From Streptomyces sp. NK15101 (GTDB lineage Bacteria; Actinomycetota; Actinomycetes; Streptomycetales; Streptomycetaceae), in the NCBI RefSeq assembly GCF_020400725.1, contig NZ_JAINVG010000025.1:1-64000 (forward strand): a stretch of DNA of 64,000 bases, written 5' to 3'. The notes under the pieces were generated by a model. It ran no database searches, was not told the origin of the DNA, and worked only from the letters and a program-made list of their open reading frames with translations. Shown piece after piece: positions 7,129 to 16,168 of this stretch (its first letter is position 1; every line of letters starts with the position of its first letter). The translations under genes were made by a program, and so were the position numbers.

Positions 7129-9468
7129 TCAGCCTGTCTCAGGGGCATTGCCGGTCTGCTTGGCGTGGGCGTTGCCCTTCAGATAGCCGTTGCTCACGGA
7201 CTCGATCATGTCCTGACGGAAATCGCTGCCCACCTGACTGCGGTGCTCGGACAGGAACCGCTCCATCGGGGACTCGGCGCTGTACCGGCCAGCCATGTAC
7301 ATGGCCGCGTTGTCCTCGTGGATCTGGTCCTCGGTCTTGTCCTTGTGGTCCTCGATCGACTTGTCCGACCAGTCGCCGATGACCTGCCCGGCCAACTGCT
7401 CCATCGCGCCGGAGCCGGAGTCGACCGCGAGAGGGATGAGAACGGCAGCCGCACCGACGGCGGCCGTCGCGGGCAGAAAGGCGACGCCGGCCGCAACACC
7501 CACCGTGGCGCCGAACTCCACCCAGCCGGCCTTGGCCTCCTGCGCCTTCTCGTACTCCTCGTGCTTCTTCATGCCCTCGGCCTCGACCTGAGCGCCGCGG
7601 GACTCGTCGAGCAGACCCTGAAGAGTGGCCCCCGTGAACGCTGCTCCCCGCGCACGGCCTTCGTCGATCTTGCCGTCCGGGCCGACCTGCGCTTCGAGAA
7701 CGCTGGTGGTGTAGAGGCGCTCAGCGGTGGAGACCGTGGCGTAGGCGTCCGGGTGCTGGCCCAGAGTGCTCAGGAACTTCACCGTCGCGTCCTGCCCGAA
7801 TTCGGGGTGGGACGACGGCTCCTTCGTCGGGTGGTAGACGCTGTCCGGACTGTTCTTGTCCAGGGCCCAGTTGAGGTCGTCGATGTAGCCGGCGCCCATG
7901 TTGCCGAGGCTGTCCGCCATCGTGGGCTGCCACTTCTTGAGCAGCTCGGCGTCACCACCGTACTTGTCGACGACGCTCTGCATGATCCCGGCCGAGGTCT
8001 CGTCCCGCTTCAGTTCCGGCGTCGGGTCGTCCCAGGCGTGGCCGAGCGTCGCCGACTCCAGGGCGTGACCGAGGGCGTCCGGCATGTACCCCATGGTCTT
8101 GGTGAGGTCGTCCGGGTTGTGGCCCTCGACGTCGGCGAAGAATTCGTACTTCTCGTTGGCGAAGAAGTCGAGGTAGTTCTTGATCTCGTTGCCGTCCTTG
8201 TCCTTGCCGAGGTTCAGCGTGCCGCCGACGCTGCCGTCCTCCTTGTACGAGGTCAGCGGGTCCTTGGAGAAGAACTCCTTCGACGCCTCCGGGCTGTGCC
8301 CCAGCGCCTCCAGCATGGAGATCATCGGGTCGAAGCCGGCGCCGTTGACGCCCGACGGGTTGTACTGGTTCTGCAGCCCGCCGCTGATCATCGGCTTGCT
8401 GTTGGCGAAGAGGTACGGGTCCTTGGCGTGGAGCTGGGTGACGTGCTCCGCGATCGGGACCAGGAACTTCTTGTCGTAGTCGCCGTAGCGCATGATGCCG
8501 CCGAGCAACTGGTAGCCGAAGGCGGGGTTGTTGTCGTACTTGACGAGGGGGATGCGCTCCGTGCCGAGCTTGCGCATGTCCGCGGACCACTTCTCGGTCC
8601 ACGCGTCGCCGCCCTGCGTGGCGGTCGCCAGGTTGAGGCCCAGGTTCTTCTGGAGGTCCTGGACGTCGGCCAGGCGCTGCTTGTCGACCTTCGAGTAGTC
8701 GTACGTGTCCGTGGACAGCTGGCCGAAGAACTCCAGCGCGCCCTTCGGGCCCATGCCGTCGTAGAAGGTCCGGGAGAACTCCTTGGAGCCGCTGTTGTCC
8801 TTCAGCAGCTCGTTGAGGCGCATCAGCTCCTCGTGCGAGATGTCCCGGCCCTTCTTGGCGAGGTCGACGGCGCGCTGCGCCTCCTCGGCGTCGAGGCTGG
8901 TGTACTTCGGGGCGCTGAAGTTGTGCTGGTCGCCGGTGTTGTTGGCCCGGAGCGCGTTGGAGCAGGCCACGTCGGCCTCGGTGCAGACCTCCAGGATCGC
9001 CTTGATGCGCTCCTCCATCGCCTGGATGTCGGCGCGCTCCTTGCGGACCAGGTCCTGGAAGTCGGGGTCGTGGCGGGCGCCGGGGTCCTTGATCTCGGAG
9101 AGCGGCTCCTTGGCGGCGACGGTGCCGTCCGACTTGACGAAGAAGCCCTTCGCGGGGGCGTCCGTCTCGGCGATCCTCTTGAGGTCGTCCTGCGCCTTCT
9201 TGAAGGCCTGGTAGCCGTCCGCCACGACCTTGTGGATGCCGTCGGCCGCCTTGGCGGCGTCGCCGAACTCCTTCGCCGTCTTGTCCACGAAGGGCTTGGT
9301 GACCTCCGCGTTCACACCGCGCCAGTAGTCGTCCCTGGCCTTGGCCGCCATCGTCGACTGCGCGTCCTGGGCGAGGGTGTCGAGCTTGCCCTTCATCGCC
9401 GCCCAGTCGTCGGCGGCCGTCTTCATCTTGTCGAGCGACGCCTGCATCACGTTCTGGTAGGTCAACAC
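7129..9468 (-). CDS. Large WXG-containing putative type VII cargo, module 1
   Basis: A 779-residue protein. The N-terminal ~100 residues form a helical hairpin with WRG (about residue 50) in the context YWRGVNAEVTKPF, as in WXG100/ESX proteins. The middle ~500 residues are alpha-helical and lack any enzyme motif I recognise; a shared landmark is GHALESAT near residue 470. At about 640-700 comes a long hydrophobic Ala/Gly/Val stretch with membrane-inserting character, then a charged tail. It is a clear paralogue of the protein at 16.8-19.1 kb (both have KTAKEFGDA, MR.GDYD.KFL, MGA.YID.LN and AE.LYTTSVL). It may belong to one of the uncharacterised Streptomyces DUF families (possibly DUF6571, from memory). 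GTG start with GGGGGA upstream. Confidence 0.85.
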   Translation of the reverse strand: MLTYQNVMQASLDKMKTAADDWAAMKGKLDTLAQDAQSTMAAKARDDYWRGVNAEVTKPFVDKTAKEFGDAAKAADGIHKVVADGYQAFKKAQDDLKRIAETDAPAKGFFVKSDGTVAAKEPLSEIKDPGARHDPDFQDLVRKERADIQAMEERIKAILEVCTEADVACSNALRANNTGDQHNFSAPKYTSLDAEEAQRAVDLAKKGRDISHEELMRLNELLKDNSGSKEFSRTFYDGMGPKGALEFFGQLSTDTYDYSKVDKQRLADVQDLQKNLGLNLATATQGGDAWTEKWSADMRKLGTERIPLVKYDNNPAFGYQLLGGIMRYGDYDKKFLVPIAEHVTQLHAKDPYLFANSKPMISGGLQNQYNPSGVNGAGFDPMISMLEALGHSPEASKEFFSKDPLTSYKEDGSVGGTLNLGKDKDGNEIKNYLDFFANEKYEFFADVEGHNPDDLTKTMGYMPDALGHALESATLGHAWDDPTPELKRDETSAGIMQSVVDKYGGDAELLKKWQPTMADSLGNMGAGYIDDLNWALDKNSPDSVYHPTKEPSSHPEFGQDATVKFLSTLGQHPDAYATVSTAERLYTTSVLEAQVGPDGKIDEGRARGAAFTGATLQGLLDESRGAQVEAEGMKKHEEYEKAQEAKAGWVEFGATVGVAAGVAFLPATAAVGAAAVLIPLAVDSGSGAMEQLAGQVIGDWSDKSIEDHKDKTEDQIHEDNAAMYMAGRYSAESPMERFLSEHRSQVGSDFRQDMIESVSNGYLKGNAHAKQTGNAPETG

Positions 9469-9483
9469 AGCTTTTCCCCCGGC

Positions 9484-9909
9484 CTACTTGAAGTACTCGT
9501 CGATCTTGGAGGCCGCGAGGGCCGCCTTGATGTCTTCCTCTTCCTTCGCGTGCGATGCCGCGCTGTAGTCGAGGTGGTTGGAGATGTTCGCGCAGGCGTC
9601 GAGCAGCGTCTTCAGCTGGGAGTCCCAGGTCTCCTGCACGGCCGCCATGGCCGAGCCGGTGAGGAAGTCGTGGCCCTTCAGGTGTGTGGCCGCCTCCGTC
9701 GTGTTCGCGCGGGCGTGGTTGCCGTCCTTGACCAGCCGGCCGTGCAGGGCGTACGCGGCGCTGCCGATCGCGCCGAGCTTGTCCTGGTCGACGCTCAGGT
9801 CGGCACTGCCTCCGCCCCCGCCGGGCTCCGGGGCGACCTGATTGAGCCTCATGTCCACGTTGGCCGTCGCCGTGGACCGTACGGACGCCCACTCCTGCTC
9901 GAACGACAT
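9484..9909 (-). CDS. Small WXG-like partner protein, module 1
   Basis: A 141-residue protein that opens with MSFEQEW, then a Gly-rich linker (PEPGGGGGS, about residue 28), then two long helices. The turn region FLTGSAMAAVQETWDSQL matches FLTGSAMWTMWDTWRGQA of the paralogue at 19.2 kb, where the WXG tripeptide WRG is intact; here it reads WDS. The end IDEYFK resembles LDKHFK of the paralogue. GGGGGAGAGC directly precedes the ATG at 9907-9909. It is first in a leftward operon with the large WXG protein (15 bp gap) and a lipoprotein. Size and position fit an Esx-type partner or chaperone for the large protein. No signal peptide. Confidence 0.82.
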   Translation of the reverse strand: MSFEQEWASVRSTATANVDMRLNQVAPEPGGGGGSADLSVDQDKLGAIGSAAYALHGRLVKDGNHARANTTEAATHLKGHDFLTGSAMAAVQETWDSQLKTLLDACANISNHLDYSAASHAKEEEDIKAALAASKIDEYFK

Positions 9910-10237
9910 GCTCTCCCCCGCTGCTTCCACGACCGCGTAACGGTGATCATTCCGGCTTCGCCTCAGCAAGTTCCACAGCCGGGGAAGCACCGCGATCCTA
10001 GCCCCCGGGCACCCGTTCGAGCACTCACCGCCCGGGAAATACGGCAGATGCGAGATCATCACGACCTACGCGCGCGCCCTTCACCTTCGCAACCCGGACA
10101 GCCCGGACGTTCCAGACCCCGACCGGCCCTCGCCGGCCGCGCCGCCGCTCTCCCGGCCACGGCCCTCACCTCCCGCCTCGATAGGCTCGTCCCGCCCCCG
10201 TCGTCACGGGGCGCCGGAACGACGGGGGGACGTACAC
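9910..10237. promoter_or_regulatory. Divergent promoter region, WXG module 1 and kinase operon
   Basis: 328 non-coding bases. A leftward -10 box TAGGAT (9995-10000 read on the minus strand) would start the WXG operon about 80 nt before its first codon. A rightward -10 box TAGGCT (10182-10187) would start the pseudokinase operon about 45 nt before its GTG. No strong -35 boxes are visible. Shared control of the two operons is possible. Confidence 0.5.
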
Positions 10238-11161
10238 GTGGAGCAGTCGCGCACGCGGGAGGAATCCGCGCGCCGGATCGGCCCGTACCGGCTGATCACC
10301 CGCCTCGACCCGCCCGGCCCGGCCGTCCCGTCCGGCCGGCCCGGTTCCGCCGTCCCCTGCCGCCGGTTCGTCGCCCGTACGGACGACGGGGAGCGCACGG
10401 TCCTCCTGAGCGCCCCGCTGCCCGGCGCCGACCCGGTCCGCTTCGCCACGGAGGCCGATGCGGCCCGTCGCCTCCTCGGCCCCTGGATCGCGCCGGTGAC
10501 GGACCTGGCCGCCCCGGGCGAACACCCCTGGTACACGACCCCCTACCTCCCCGCGCTCCCCCTCCCCGTGGCCCTCGCCGTCCACGGCGGGCCGCTGCCC
10601 GAGGCGACCGTACGGGCCGTGGGCACCGCCCTCGCCGAAGCGCTCGCCGCCGCGCACGCGCAGGGCCTCACCCACGCCGGGGTCTCCCCCGCCGCGGTCC
10701 TGCTCACCGCCGACGGCCCCCGGCTGACCTGCTACGGCGCCGTACGGGCCGCCTCGGCCGACGGCGAACCGCGCGCCGGCCTGCCGGGCCTCGACCCGGG
10801 CGCGCTCGCTCCCGAGCAGGCGAGCGGCGGCCGCCCGCGCCCGCCGGGTGACGTCTTCGCGCTCGGCGCGGTCCTCGCGTACGCCGCGACCGGCCACACC
10901 GTGCCCGAACGCGACGAACTCCCTCCCGCCCTGCGGCCGGTGCTCTCCACCTGCCTGGCCCGCGACCCGGCGGACCGCCCGACCGCCGCCGACCTGACGG
11001 CGGCCCTCGCCCCGACCACCCCGCACCGGACGGTCCTGAACTCGGCCGGCGCCCTGCTCACCCCCGGTTGGCTGCCCGGCCGGGTCGTGGCCGCGCTGGC
11101 CCGCCAGTCGTCCGAACTCCTGGCCGCCGAACTCCCCGCCGACACCTCTTCCCGGACCTGA
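10238..11161 (+). CDS. Ser/Thr protein pseudokinase
   Basis: A 307-residue protein with the overall layout of a PknB-type kinase domain but without its catalytic residues. The opening IGPYRLITRLD is kinase-like, yet the Gly-rich loop is lost. The VAxK lysine region reads RTVLLSAP with no Lys. The catalytic loop HRDLKPxN reads HAGVSPAAVLL. DFG reads CYGAV. The later APEQASGG and GDVFALGAVL helices are well kept. There is no membrane segment, so it is cytosolic. GTG start at 10238 with GGGGGGA 8 nt upstream. It ends 4 bp before an apparently active kinase gene, which suggests an allosteric regulator or scaffold for that kinase or for the WXG modules. Confidence 0.9.
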   Translation: MEQSRTREESARRIGPYRLITRLDPPGPAVPSGRPGSAVPCRRFVARTDDGERTVLLSAPLPGADPVRFATEADAARRLLGPWIAPVTDLAAPGEHPWYTTPYLPALPLPVALAVHGGPLPEATVRAVGTALAEALAAAHAQGLTHAGVSPAAVLLTADGPRLTCYGAVRAASADGEPRAGLPGLDPGALAPEQASGGRPRPPGDVFALGAVLAYAATGHTVPERDELPPALRPVLSTCLARDPADRPTAADLTAALAPTTPHRTVLNSAGALLTPGWLPGRVVAALARQSSELLAAELPADTSSRT

Positions 11162-11165
11162 CCCC

Positions 11166-13352
11166 ATGCTGTCGCCCCTGACCCACGACGACCCGGCCGC
11201 CGTCGCCACGTACCGACTCCTCGCCCGCCTCGGCTCCGGCGGCATGGGCACGGTCTACCTGGCGCGCACGCCCGGCGGCCGTACGGTCGCCCTCAAGACC
11301 GTGCACGCGCGCCTGGCCGCCGACCCCGCCTTCCGCAGCCGCTTCCGCCTGGAGACGGACGCGGCGCGGATCATCGGCGCGCGGCACGGCGCGGCCGTCG
11401 TCGACGCCGACCCGCTGGCCGAGACGCCGTGGCTGGCCACCGAGTACGTCCTCGGCCCGCCGCTCGACGACGCCGTCGCGCTCGGCGGCCCCCTCCCCGA
11501 ACCGACCGTCCGCGCCCTCGGCGCCGCACTCGCCGGGGCCCTCGCCCAACTGCACTCCTCGGACGTGGTCCACCGCGACCTGAAGCCCTCGAACGTCCTC
11601 GTCACCGCGTACGGCCCGAAGATCATCGACTTCGGCATCGCCCGCGCGGCCGGCGACGACCACCTCACCCGCACGGGGGCGGCGGCCGGCACGCCCGCCT
11701 TCATGTCGCCGGAACAGGCGAGCGGCGAGGAACACACCGCGGCGGGCGACGTGTTCGCCCTGGCCGGCGTCCTCGTCTTCGCCGCCACCGGCCACGGCCC
11801 CTTCGGCACGGGCTCCCCCGCCGACCTCCTCTACCGCGTCCGCTACGCCGAACCCGACCTCACCGGCGTACCGGAAGCCCTGCTGCCGCTCCTGACCGCC
11901 TGCCTCGCCAAGGACCCGACGGCCCGCCCCACCACGAACACCCTGACGGCCCGCCTCCACGACGGCCACGGCGACTTCGCGGACCACCTGCCGCCCCTCC
12001 TCCTCGCCGACATCGCCCGCCGGGCGACGGACGTCTGGCTGCACACACCGCACCGCCTGCCGGCCCCGGCGGGCGCCGCCGTGTCCGAGACCGTTCCGAG
12101 CACACCGCTCTCGCGCCGCCGCCTGCTCTCGGCGGGCGGCGGCGCCCTGATCGGGCTCGCGGGGGCGGGTGCGGGGGTGTGGGCGTGGCTGGGGTCGCGG
12201 ACCGGTCCCGGAGGCGGCCCGCCTGCCGCCGGTCCCACCGCGATCCCGGCGACGACGGCGTCGGACGGAGCGCCGGCTGCGCTGTGGCGGGGGGAGTCGC
12301 TGGACCGTGAGGAGAAGACCACCCAGCTCCTCGCCGGCGACGTGGTCGGCTTCGCCGAGACGGTCGCCTTCCGGGTCCTGGACCCGAAGGACGGCACCGA
12401 ACTCTGGTCGGAGAAGGCCGTCATGGAACCGCAGCAGGTCACCACCGACGGCACGTACTTCTACCTCTCGGACGGCAACTACGAAGGCACGGGCGCCCTG
12501 AAGATCCGTACGCTCGACCCCCGCACCGGCGAGGAGGCCGCCCGGACGATCGAGCTGAAGGGCTTCGACGGCACCAGTTCGGGCACGCAGCTCCTCACCG
12601 CCGGCGGTGGGCTGCTCTTCGCCGCCTCGCGGCGGGGCGAGCACAGCACCGACCCGGACGTGAACGAGACGGGCTGGCACCTGATCGCCGTCGACCTGCG
12701 CACGGGCAAGGAGGCATGGAGGCAGCCGTACGCATGGGACGGCGTGCGCCCCTGGCTCTCCCAGGTGGCCGGTGGCCGGCTGATCCTGGGCAAGAACAGC
12801 GGTGACCTGGAGTCCTTCCTCGTCCAGGCGCGCGAGACGCAGACCGGACGTCGACTCTGGCAGCGTCGCCTGCCGTTGAAGGACTCCTCCCGCTACATCC
12901 CCGGCCAGCTCGCGATCGACGAGCGAAACGCGTACTTCGGCGGGGACCGCCTCCGGGCCCTTCGTCTCACCGACGGCGCGATCGCCTGGGAGTACGGCTC
13001 CGGCTCCGCCACCACCTCCTACGGCGTGCCGGCCGTGGCGAACGGCCTCGTGTACGCGCACGAGAAGAGGGACACCCCCGGACTCCTGGCCGTCATGGCC
13101 GACATCGGCCTCAGGCGCTGGACGGAGCGGCCCTCCGGCCGCTCGTTGACACCCGAATACTTCGCCGCTCCCGTGGTCGGCGAGAGATACGTGTACGCGC
13201 CCGTACGGGGCGGGCTGAGCGCGATCGACCCCGACACCGGCCGTTCGGCCTGGGTGTTTCCGACGGACGCCCGCCGGTTCGTCATCGACAAGGAACGGAC
13301 TCGCATCATCGGCGCCGGCGAGACGTCCGTCGTGGCCATTCCTCTGGCCTGA
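11166..13352 (+). CDS. Membrane Ser/Thr kinase with external PQQ-type propeller
   Basis: A 728-residue protein. The cytosolic kinase domain at about 16-275 has GSGGMG, VALK, HRDLKPSN, DFGIA and MSPEQAS, all intact. Residues 316-340 form one membrane segment preceded by SRRRLL. The external part (about 365-728) has beta-propeller repeats of PQQ/WD type with recurring [TS]G.E/A.W signatures (DGTELWSEK, TGKEAWRQ, TGRRLWQRR, DGAIAWEY, TGRSAWVF). Such kinases are taken to sense an extracytoplasmic ligand. The arginine cluster before the membrane segment resembles a Tat motif. It follows the pseudokinase by 4 bp and precedes a similar kinase by 56 bp; the three form one rightward operon. Confidence 0.93.
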   Translation: MLSPLTHDDPAAVATYRLLARLGSGGMGTVYLARTPGGRTVALKTVHARLAADPAFRSRFRLETDAARIIGARHGAAVVDADPLAETPWLATEYVLGPPLDDAVALGGPLPEPTVRALGAALAGALAQLHSSDVVHRDLKPSNVLVTAYGPKIIDFGIARAAGDDHLTRTGAAAGTPAFMSPEQASGEEHTAAGDVFALAGVLVFAATGHGPFGTGSPADLLYRVRYAEPDLTGVPEALLPLLTACLAKDPTARPTTNTLTARLHDGHGDFADHLPPLLLADIARRATDVWLHTPHRLPAPAGAAVSETVPSTPLSRRRLLSAGGGALIGLAGAGAGVWAWLGSRTGPGGGPPAAGPTAIPATTASDGAPAALWRGESLDREEKTTQLLAGDVVGFAETVAFRVLDPKDGTELWSEKAVMEPQQVTTDGTYFYLSDGNYEGTGALKIRTLDPRTGEEAARTIELKGFDGTSSGTQLLTAGGGLLFAASRRGEHSTDPDVNETGWHLIAVDLRTGKEAWRQPYAWDGVRPWLSQVAGGRLILGKNSGDLESFLVQARETQTGRRLWQRRLPLKDSSRYIPGQLAIDERNAYFGGDRLRALRLTDGAIAWEYGSGSATTSYGVPAVANGLVYAHEKRDTPGLLAVMADIGLRRWTERPSGRSLTPEYFAAPVVGERYVYAPVRGGLSAIDPDTGRSAWVFPTDARRFVIDKERTRIIGAGETSVVAIPLA

Positions 13353-13408
13353 TCACTCCCCGCCCCGCACCGACGCCACCCGATCCTCCCGAAGCGGAAA
13401 GCAACCTC

Positions 13409-15505
13409 GTGACCACACAGCCCCTCGCCGCCGGCGACCCGCTCCGGCTCGGCCCGTACCGGCTCCTCGGCGTCCTCGGCGAGGGCGGCATGGGCAAGGT
13501 GTACGTCGGCCGGGACGGCGCCGGAACGCCCGCCGCCGTCAAGGTCCTGCGCCCCGAACTCGCCCACGACCGGCACCTCGCGCAGCGGTTCGTCCGCGAG
13601 GCCGACATGGCGCGGGCCGTCACGAGCAAGGGCGTGGCCCGGGTCCTCGGCGCGCAGACCGAGGGCGGGCGGCCGTGGATCGCCGCCGAGTTCCTCGCCG
13701 GCCCGACGCTCGACGAGGCCGTCCGCACGTACGGCCCGATGGACGTGCCGACGGTCCGCGCCCTCGCCGCCCGGCTCGCCCGCACCCTGCACGACATCCA
13801 CGCGGCGGGTCTGGTCCACCGCGACCTCAAGCCCGCGAACATCGTGCTCACCTCCACCGGCCCCCGCGTCATCGACTTCGGCATCGCCCGTCCCGAGCAC
13901 GGCCTCACGCTCACGACGACGGGCCAGGTCCCGGTCACCCCGGGGTACGGGGCTCCCGAGCAGGTCCTGGGGCAGCGGGTCGGCCCGGCCTCGGACGTGT
14001 TCTCGCTCGGCGCGGTCCTCGTGTACGCGGCGAGCGGCCGGCGCGCCTTCGACGGCGCGCACGTGGCGGCGGTCCAGTACGAGGTCGTGCACGGGGCGCC
14101 GGACCTGAGCCTGGTGCCGCCGGAGCTCCAGGAACTGCTCGGCCCGTGCCTGGCGAAGGACCCGGCGTTCCGCCCGGCTCCCCCGCGGATCGCGGAGGCC
14201 TTCGCCCCGCCGAAGGGCGCCGACCGCGCCTGGCGCAAGGGCCCGCTGGCCGAGGACATCAAGCGGCGCGAGGCGGCCACGAAGCGCCTGGCGGCGCCCG
14301 ACGACACCGCCGTGCCCTCCTCCGCGCCGTCCCGTCGCCGCTTCCTCACCGGAGCCGCCGTGGGCTTCGCCGTCCTGGGCGCCGGCGGCGGGGCGGGCGC
14401 CTGGTGGCTGAACCGCGGCGGACCGAAGTCACCGACGGCCGATGTGCCACCGGCCGTGGCGACTCCCGAGGCGGCGTTCGTCTCGGCCATCGACATGAAG
14501 CCGGGCGAAGCCCCGAAGGCCCTGTGGGGGCCGCTCGACGTGACGGTGGCCGAGGGAAAACTGCCGTTGCCCGTAAGGGACGTAGTGGTCGTGCAGGCGA
14601 AGACGGGTGGACTGCTCGCCCTGTCCGTCACGGACGGCAAGGAACGGTGGCGGGCCAAGGACATCGACGCGGACGCCGGTTTCGTCTCCGTCGCCGATCG
14701 GCTCGTCGTCGGCGTCGACGAGAACGGCGTCCTGAACGCGTTCGTCGCCTCCACCGGCAGACCCGTCTGGCAGACCCAGTCCGACGTCGACGACGTCCTC
14801 GCCGCGGACGACACCCACGTCTACCTGGTGACGAAGGACAACGAGCTGCGCGCTGTCGACGCCTGGACGCTCACCACCACCTGGACCCGTCCGATGACGT
14901 CTCCGCGCTCCCAGAACGGCGCCGCGAAGGCAGCCGTGGGCAGGAAGCGGCTGGTGATCCACGGCAGGGACGGCCACTGCGCCGCCCTGTACACGGAGAC
15001 GGGTGAGACGGACTGGGAGATCAAGGGCCAGGGCACCGACGGCCAGGCCCCGGCACTCGGCGACAACAACGTCGCCTACTTCGGCGGCCGCAAACTGACG
15101 GCCCGCCGCCTCGACCGCGGCGACTTCCTGTGGGAGGAGGAGACCGGTCTGAGGGGAGACTGGGGCACCCCCACCGCCAGCGGAGACCTCGTCTTCGCGA
15201 TCAACGGCTACAACGCACACCAGTACGGCACCATGCGGGACGTCCGCCATCCCGTCTCCGGCTGGTACGAGGTCCTGGACGGCGTGGGCCCCGGCACCGT
15301 CAACCCGCCGGCCGTGGAGGGCGCGACGGTCTGGCTCCACCCTCCCGACAACACTTACGTCCAGGTCGTCCACAAGGCGACCCACGAGCGACTCTTCACC
15401 ATCGAGATGAAGCGCCAGGGCACCTACCAGCTGGCGAGCGACGCCAACCGTGTCTTCATCGCCCGGGGCGGCCGGATCGGGGCGTTTCCGGTGCTCGGGA
15501 TGTAG
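13409..15505 (+). CDS. Membrane Ser/Thr kinase with external PQQ-type propeller, second copy
   Basis: A 698-residue paralogue of the preceding kinase. Catalytic motifs are intact: GEGGMGKVY, AAVKVL, HRDLKPAN, DFGIA and GAPEQVLG. SRRRFLTG at residues 308-315 is a very good twin-arginine consensus placed directly before the single membrane segment (about 316-338). The external half again has propeller repeats (DGKERWRAK, TGRPVWQTQ, TGETDWEIK, RGDFLWEEE). The GTG at 13409 is used; the ribosome binding site is weak. The stop lies only 6 bp from the stop of the oppositely oriented lipoprotein gene, so the kinase operon and the WXG module 2 operon meet tail to tail. Confidence 0.92.
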   Translation: MTTQPLAAGDPLRLGPYRLLGVLGEGGMGKVYVGRDGAGTPAAVKVLRPELAHDRHLAQRFVREADMARAVTSKGVARVLGAQTEGGRPWIAAEFLAGPTLDEAVRTYGPMDVPTVRALAARLARTLHDIHAAGLVHRDLKPANIVLTSTGPRVIDFGIARPEHGLTLTTTGQVPVTPGYGAPEQVLGQRVGPASDVFSLGAVLVYAASGRRAFDGAHVAAVQYEVVHGAPDLSLVPPELQELLGPCLAKDPAFRPAPPRIAEAFAPPKGADRAWRKGPLAEDIKRREAATKRLAAPDDTAVPSSAPSRRRFLTGAAVGFAVLGAGGGAGAWWLNRGGPKSPTADVPPAVATPEAAFVSAIDMKPGEAPKALWGPLDVTVAEGKLPLPVRDVVVVQAKTGGLLALSVTDGKERWRAKDIDADAGFVSVADRLVVGVDENGVLNAFVASTGRPVWQTQSDVDDVLAADDTHVYLVTKDNELRAVDAWTLTTTWTRPMTSPRSQNGAAKAAVGRKRLVIHGRDGHCAALYTETGETDWEIKGQGTDGQAPALGDNNVAYFGGRKLTARRLDRGDFLWEEETGLRGDWGTPTASGDLVFAINGYNAHQYGTMRDVRHPVSGWYEVLDGVGPGTVNPPAVEGATVWLHPPDNTYVQVVHKATHERLFTIEMKRQGTYQLASDANRVFIARGGRIGAFPVLGM

Positions 15506-15511
15506 GTCGCC

Positions 15512-16156
15512 TCACGGCCGCGCCTTCGCCGGCACCCCCGTCACCAGCCCCGTCCCCGCGCACCCCAGCTCGGCGGCGACGTGCCGGGCCGCCGCGTTGG
15601 CCAGGGTGATCTGCTCGTCCCTGATGCCCGCGTGGTCGGCCTCGTTCTCGTCCGCGCGCTCCAGCTCGGCGTCGAGGACGATCTCGTGGGCCGGGGCCGG
15701 CATCCGGCAGGTGAAGTAGACCGAGGCGAAGAGGTCGGAGGAGGTCGCCAGCCGCCCGGTGGAGTAGGCCGTCACGGACGCCTTCGAGGCCTCGCCCGTG
15801 GGAACGGCGAGCGCCTCCCGGAGGGTGATGCTCAAGACGTTCCTCTCGTCCCCGGCCGCCTCCAGCGTGCAGAACGGAATGCCGTCCATGCGCTGCTTCC
15901 CGCTCTGCGGCGTCCGCGCCGCCTTCCGCAGCTCGCTGAGGACCCTGTCCGGCTCCGACCGGTCGGCCGTCAGCCGGACGCCCTTGCCGGCGATGGCCTC
16001 CAGCGCCGACGCCACGCCGGGTTCCTCGGCGAAGCCCCCGCAGACCTCCGCGGTCGACTGCCCCGGGGGAGCGTCGTCGGTTCCCGGCGTGCAGCCGGCC
16101 GCCGCCAGCGTGAGGGCGGCGACCGGCAGCAGGATCCTGCGGGTGGTGAGGCGCAT
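15512..16156 (-). CDS. Cys-rich lipoprotein, module 2 (second copy)
   Basis: A 214-residue lipoprotein with lipobox LAAAGC; lipidated Cys at residue 22. It has the same four-cysteine pattern as the two paralogues: VCGGF, PFCTL, FTCRM, LGCAG. It is closest to the gene just upstream (16169-16819), with which it shares ATS/SSL..VYFTCR and LANAAARHV. The family is not known to me. It is the last gene of the seven-gene leftward operon that begins near 22.9 kb, 12 bp after the preceding lipoprotein. Two lipoproteins beside one large cargo-type protein, against one in module 1, suggest a local duplication. Confidence 0.87.
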   Translation of the reverse strand: MRLTTRRILLPVAALTLAAAGCTPGTDDAPPGQSTAEVCGGFAEEPGVASALEAIAGKGVRLTADRSEPDRVLSELRKAARTPQSGKQRMDGIPFCTLEAAGDERNVLSITLREALAVPTGEASKASVTAYSTGRLATSSDLFASVYFTCRMPAPAHEIVLDAELERADENEADHAGIRDEQITLANAAARHVAAELGCAGTGLVTGVPAKARP

Positions 16157-16168
16157 GGAAGAACCTTC

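Noticed and set aside
6934..10851. A 1305-codon open frame on the plus strand
   Set aside because: It runs antisense to the module 1 WXG and lipoprotein genes and into the pseudokinase in another frame; its Leu/Val/Arg/Gly-rich translation has no domain. It is a shadow frame produced by ~72% GC and strong codon bias.
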